Source: Spongilla lacustris (taxonomy: Eukaryota; Porifera; Demospongiae; Spongillida; Spongillidae). Taken from it: a DNA stretch of 64,000 nt. Positions 63,868 through 64,000 of the stretch are shown here, one piece after another; position 1 is the first letter of the stretch, and every line of letters begins with the position of its first letter. The notes beneath the pieces are model-generated. The model had not been told where the DNA came from. It did no database searches and saw only the letters and a list, made by a program, of their open reading frames with translations. The position numbers and the translations under genes were made by a program. The DNA is taken from the NCBI GenBank assembly GCA_949361645.1, contig OX442430.1, positions 1,721,856 to 1,785,855 on the forward strand. The letters are read 5' to 3'.

Positions 63868-64000
63868 TGAAATCACTTCCCAAGTTACTGTGGAATTTCC
63901 CATTTCGTATATTTAATCCTTAATGGTCAATTTCATTCAAGAAATAACATAAATCTTGAATTTTCTTTCATTATTCCATGATACTATCCATATACTAGTA
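63868..64000. mobile_element. Inverted end of a second copy of the large transposon, cut by the window edge
   Basis: AAATCACTTCCCAAGTTACT onward is the reverse complement of 47129-47260, with one difference over about 131 bp. The rest of this copy lies beyond the window. The insertion point is directly after the CACATGA that ends homology with block 1. Confidence 0.9.

Overview
The window is animal nuclear DNA, most likely from a demosponge. It is AT-rich, its genes have GT-AG introns, and much of it is transposon debris. The best-supported genes are four secreted short-chain collagens of the sponge (spongin/C4-like) type, with a cysteine-rich C-terminal domain related to the type IV collagen NC1 domain. 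The species cannot be named from sequence alone. No bacterial genes, rRNA, CRISPR arrays or complete tRNA genes were seen.

Layout. 1-5.9 kb: sparse DNA with a RING-type pseudogene broken by about 45 copies of a 22-bp minisatellite. 5.9-8.4 kb: an intact single-exon seven-transmembrane receptor and a decayed relative on the other strand. 9-12 kb: nested DNA transposons, one with perfect 14-bp ends and an 8-bp target duplication. 15.8-22.5 kb: a head-to-head pair of collagen genes. 23.5-33.1 kb: fragments of a reverse-transcriptase retroelement, with tRNA-like SINE sequences. 33.7-36.6 kb: a secreted FGF-like (beta-trefoil) gene and a frameshifted relative. 39.6-47.3 kb: a 7.6-kb DNA transposon with a GHTHEDID-type gene, a Ulp1-like protease fragment, and a 2.6-kb satellite inside an intron. 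48.9-49.7 kb: exons of an unrecognised gene. 52.6-55.5 kb: a near-perfect hairpin, then a three-level nest (foldback element, hAT transposon, MITE). 56.85-63.87 kb: a second copy of the collagen block. 63.87-64 kb: the inverted end of a second copy of the large transposon.

The collagen block is the core of the window. Each block has one gene on the minus strand and one on the plus strand, about 1.77-1.79 kb apart, so the pair may share regulatory DNA. All four genes have six exons. Exons 2, 4 and 5 are 153, 207 and 144 bp in every gene. Exon 3 is 219 bp in three genes and 340 bp in the fourth, where a 119-bp foldback element with a CA target duplication breaks the frame. Block 2 is therefore a recent copy in which one collagen gene already looks disabled.

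Gene models were read by eye from splice signals and conserved frames. Transposon and pseudogene boundaries are approximate unless target duplications are given.
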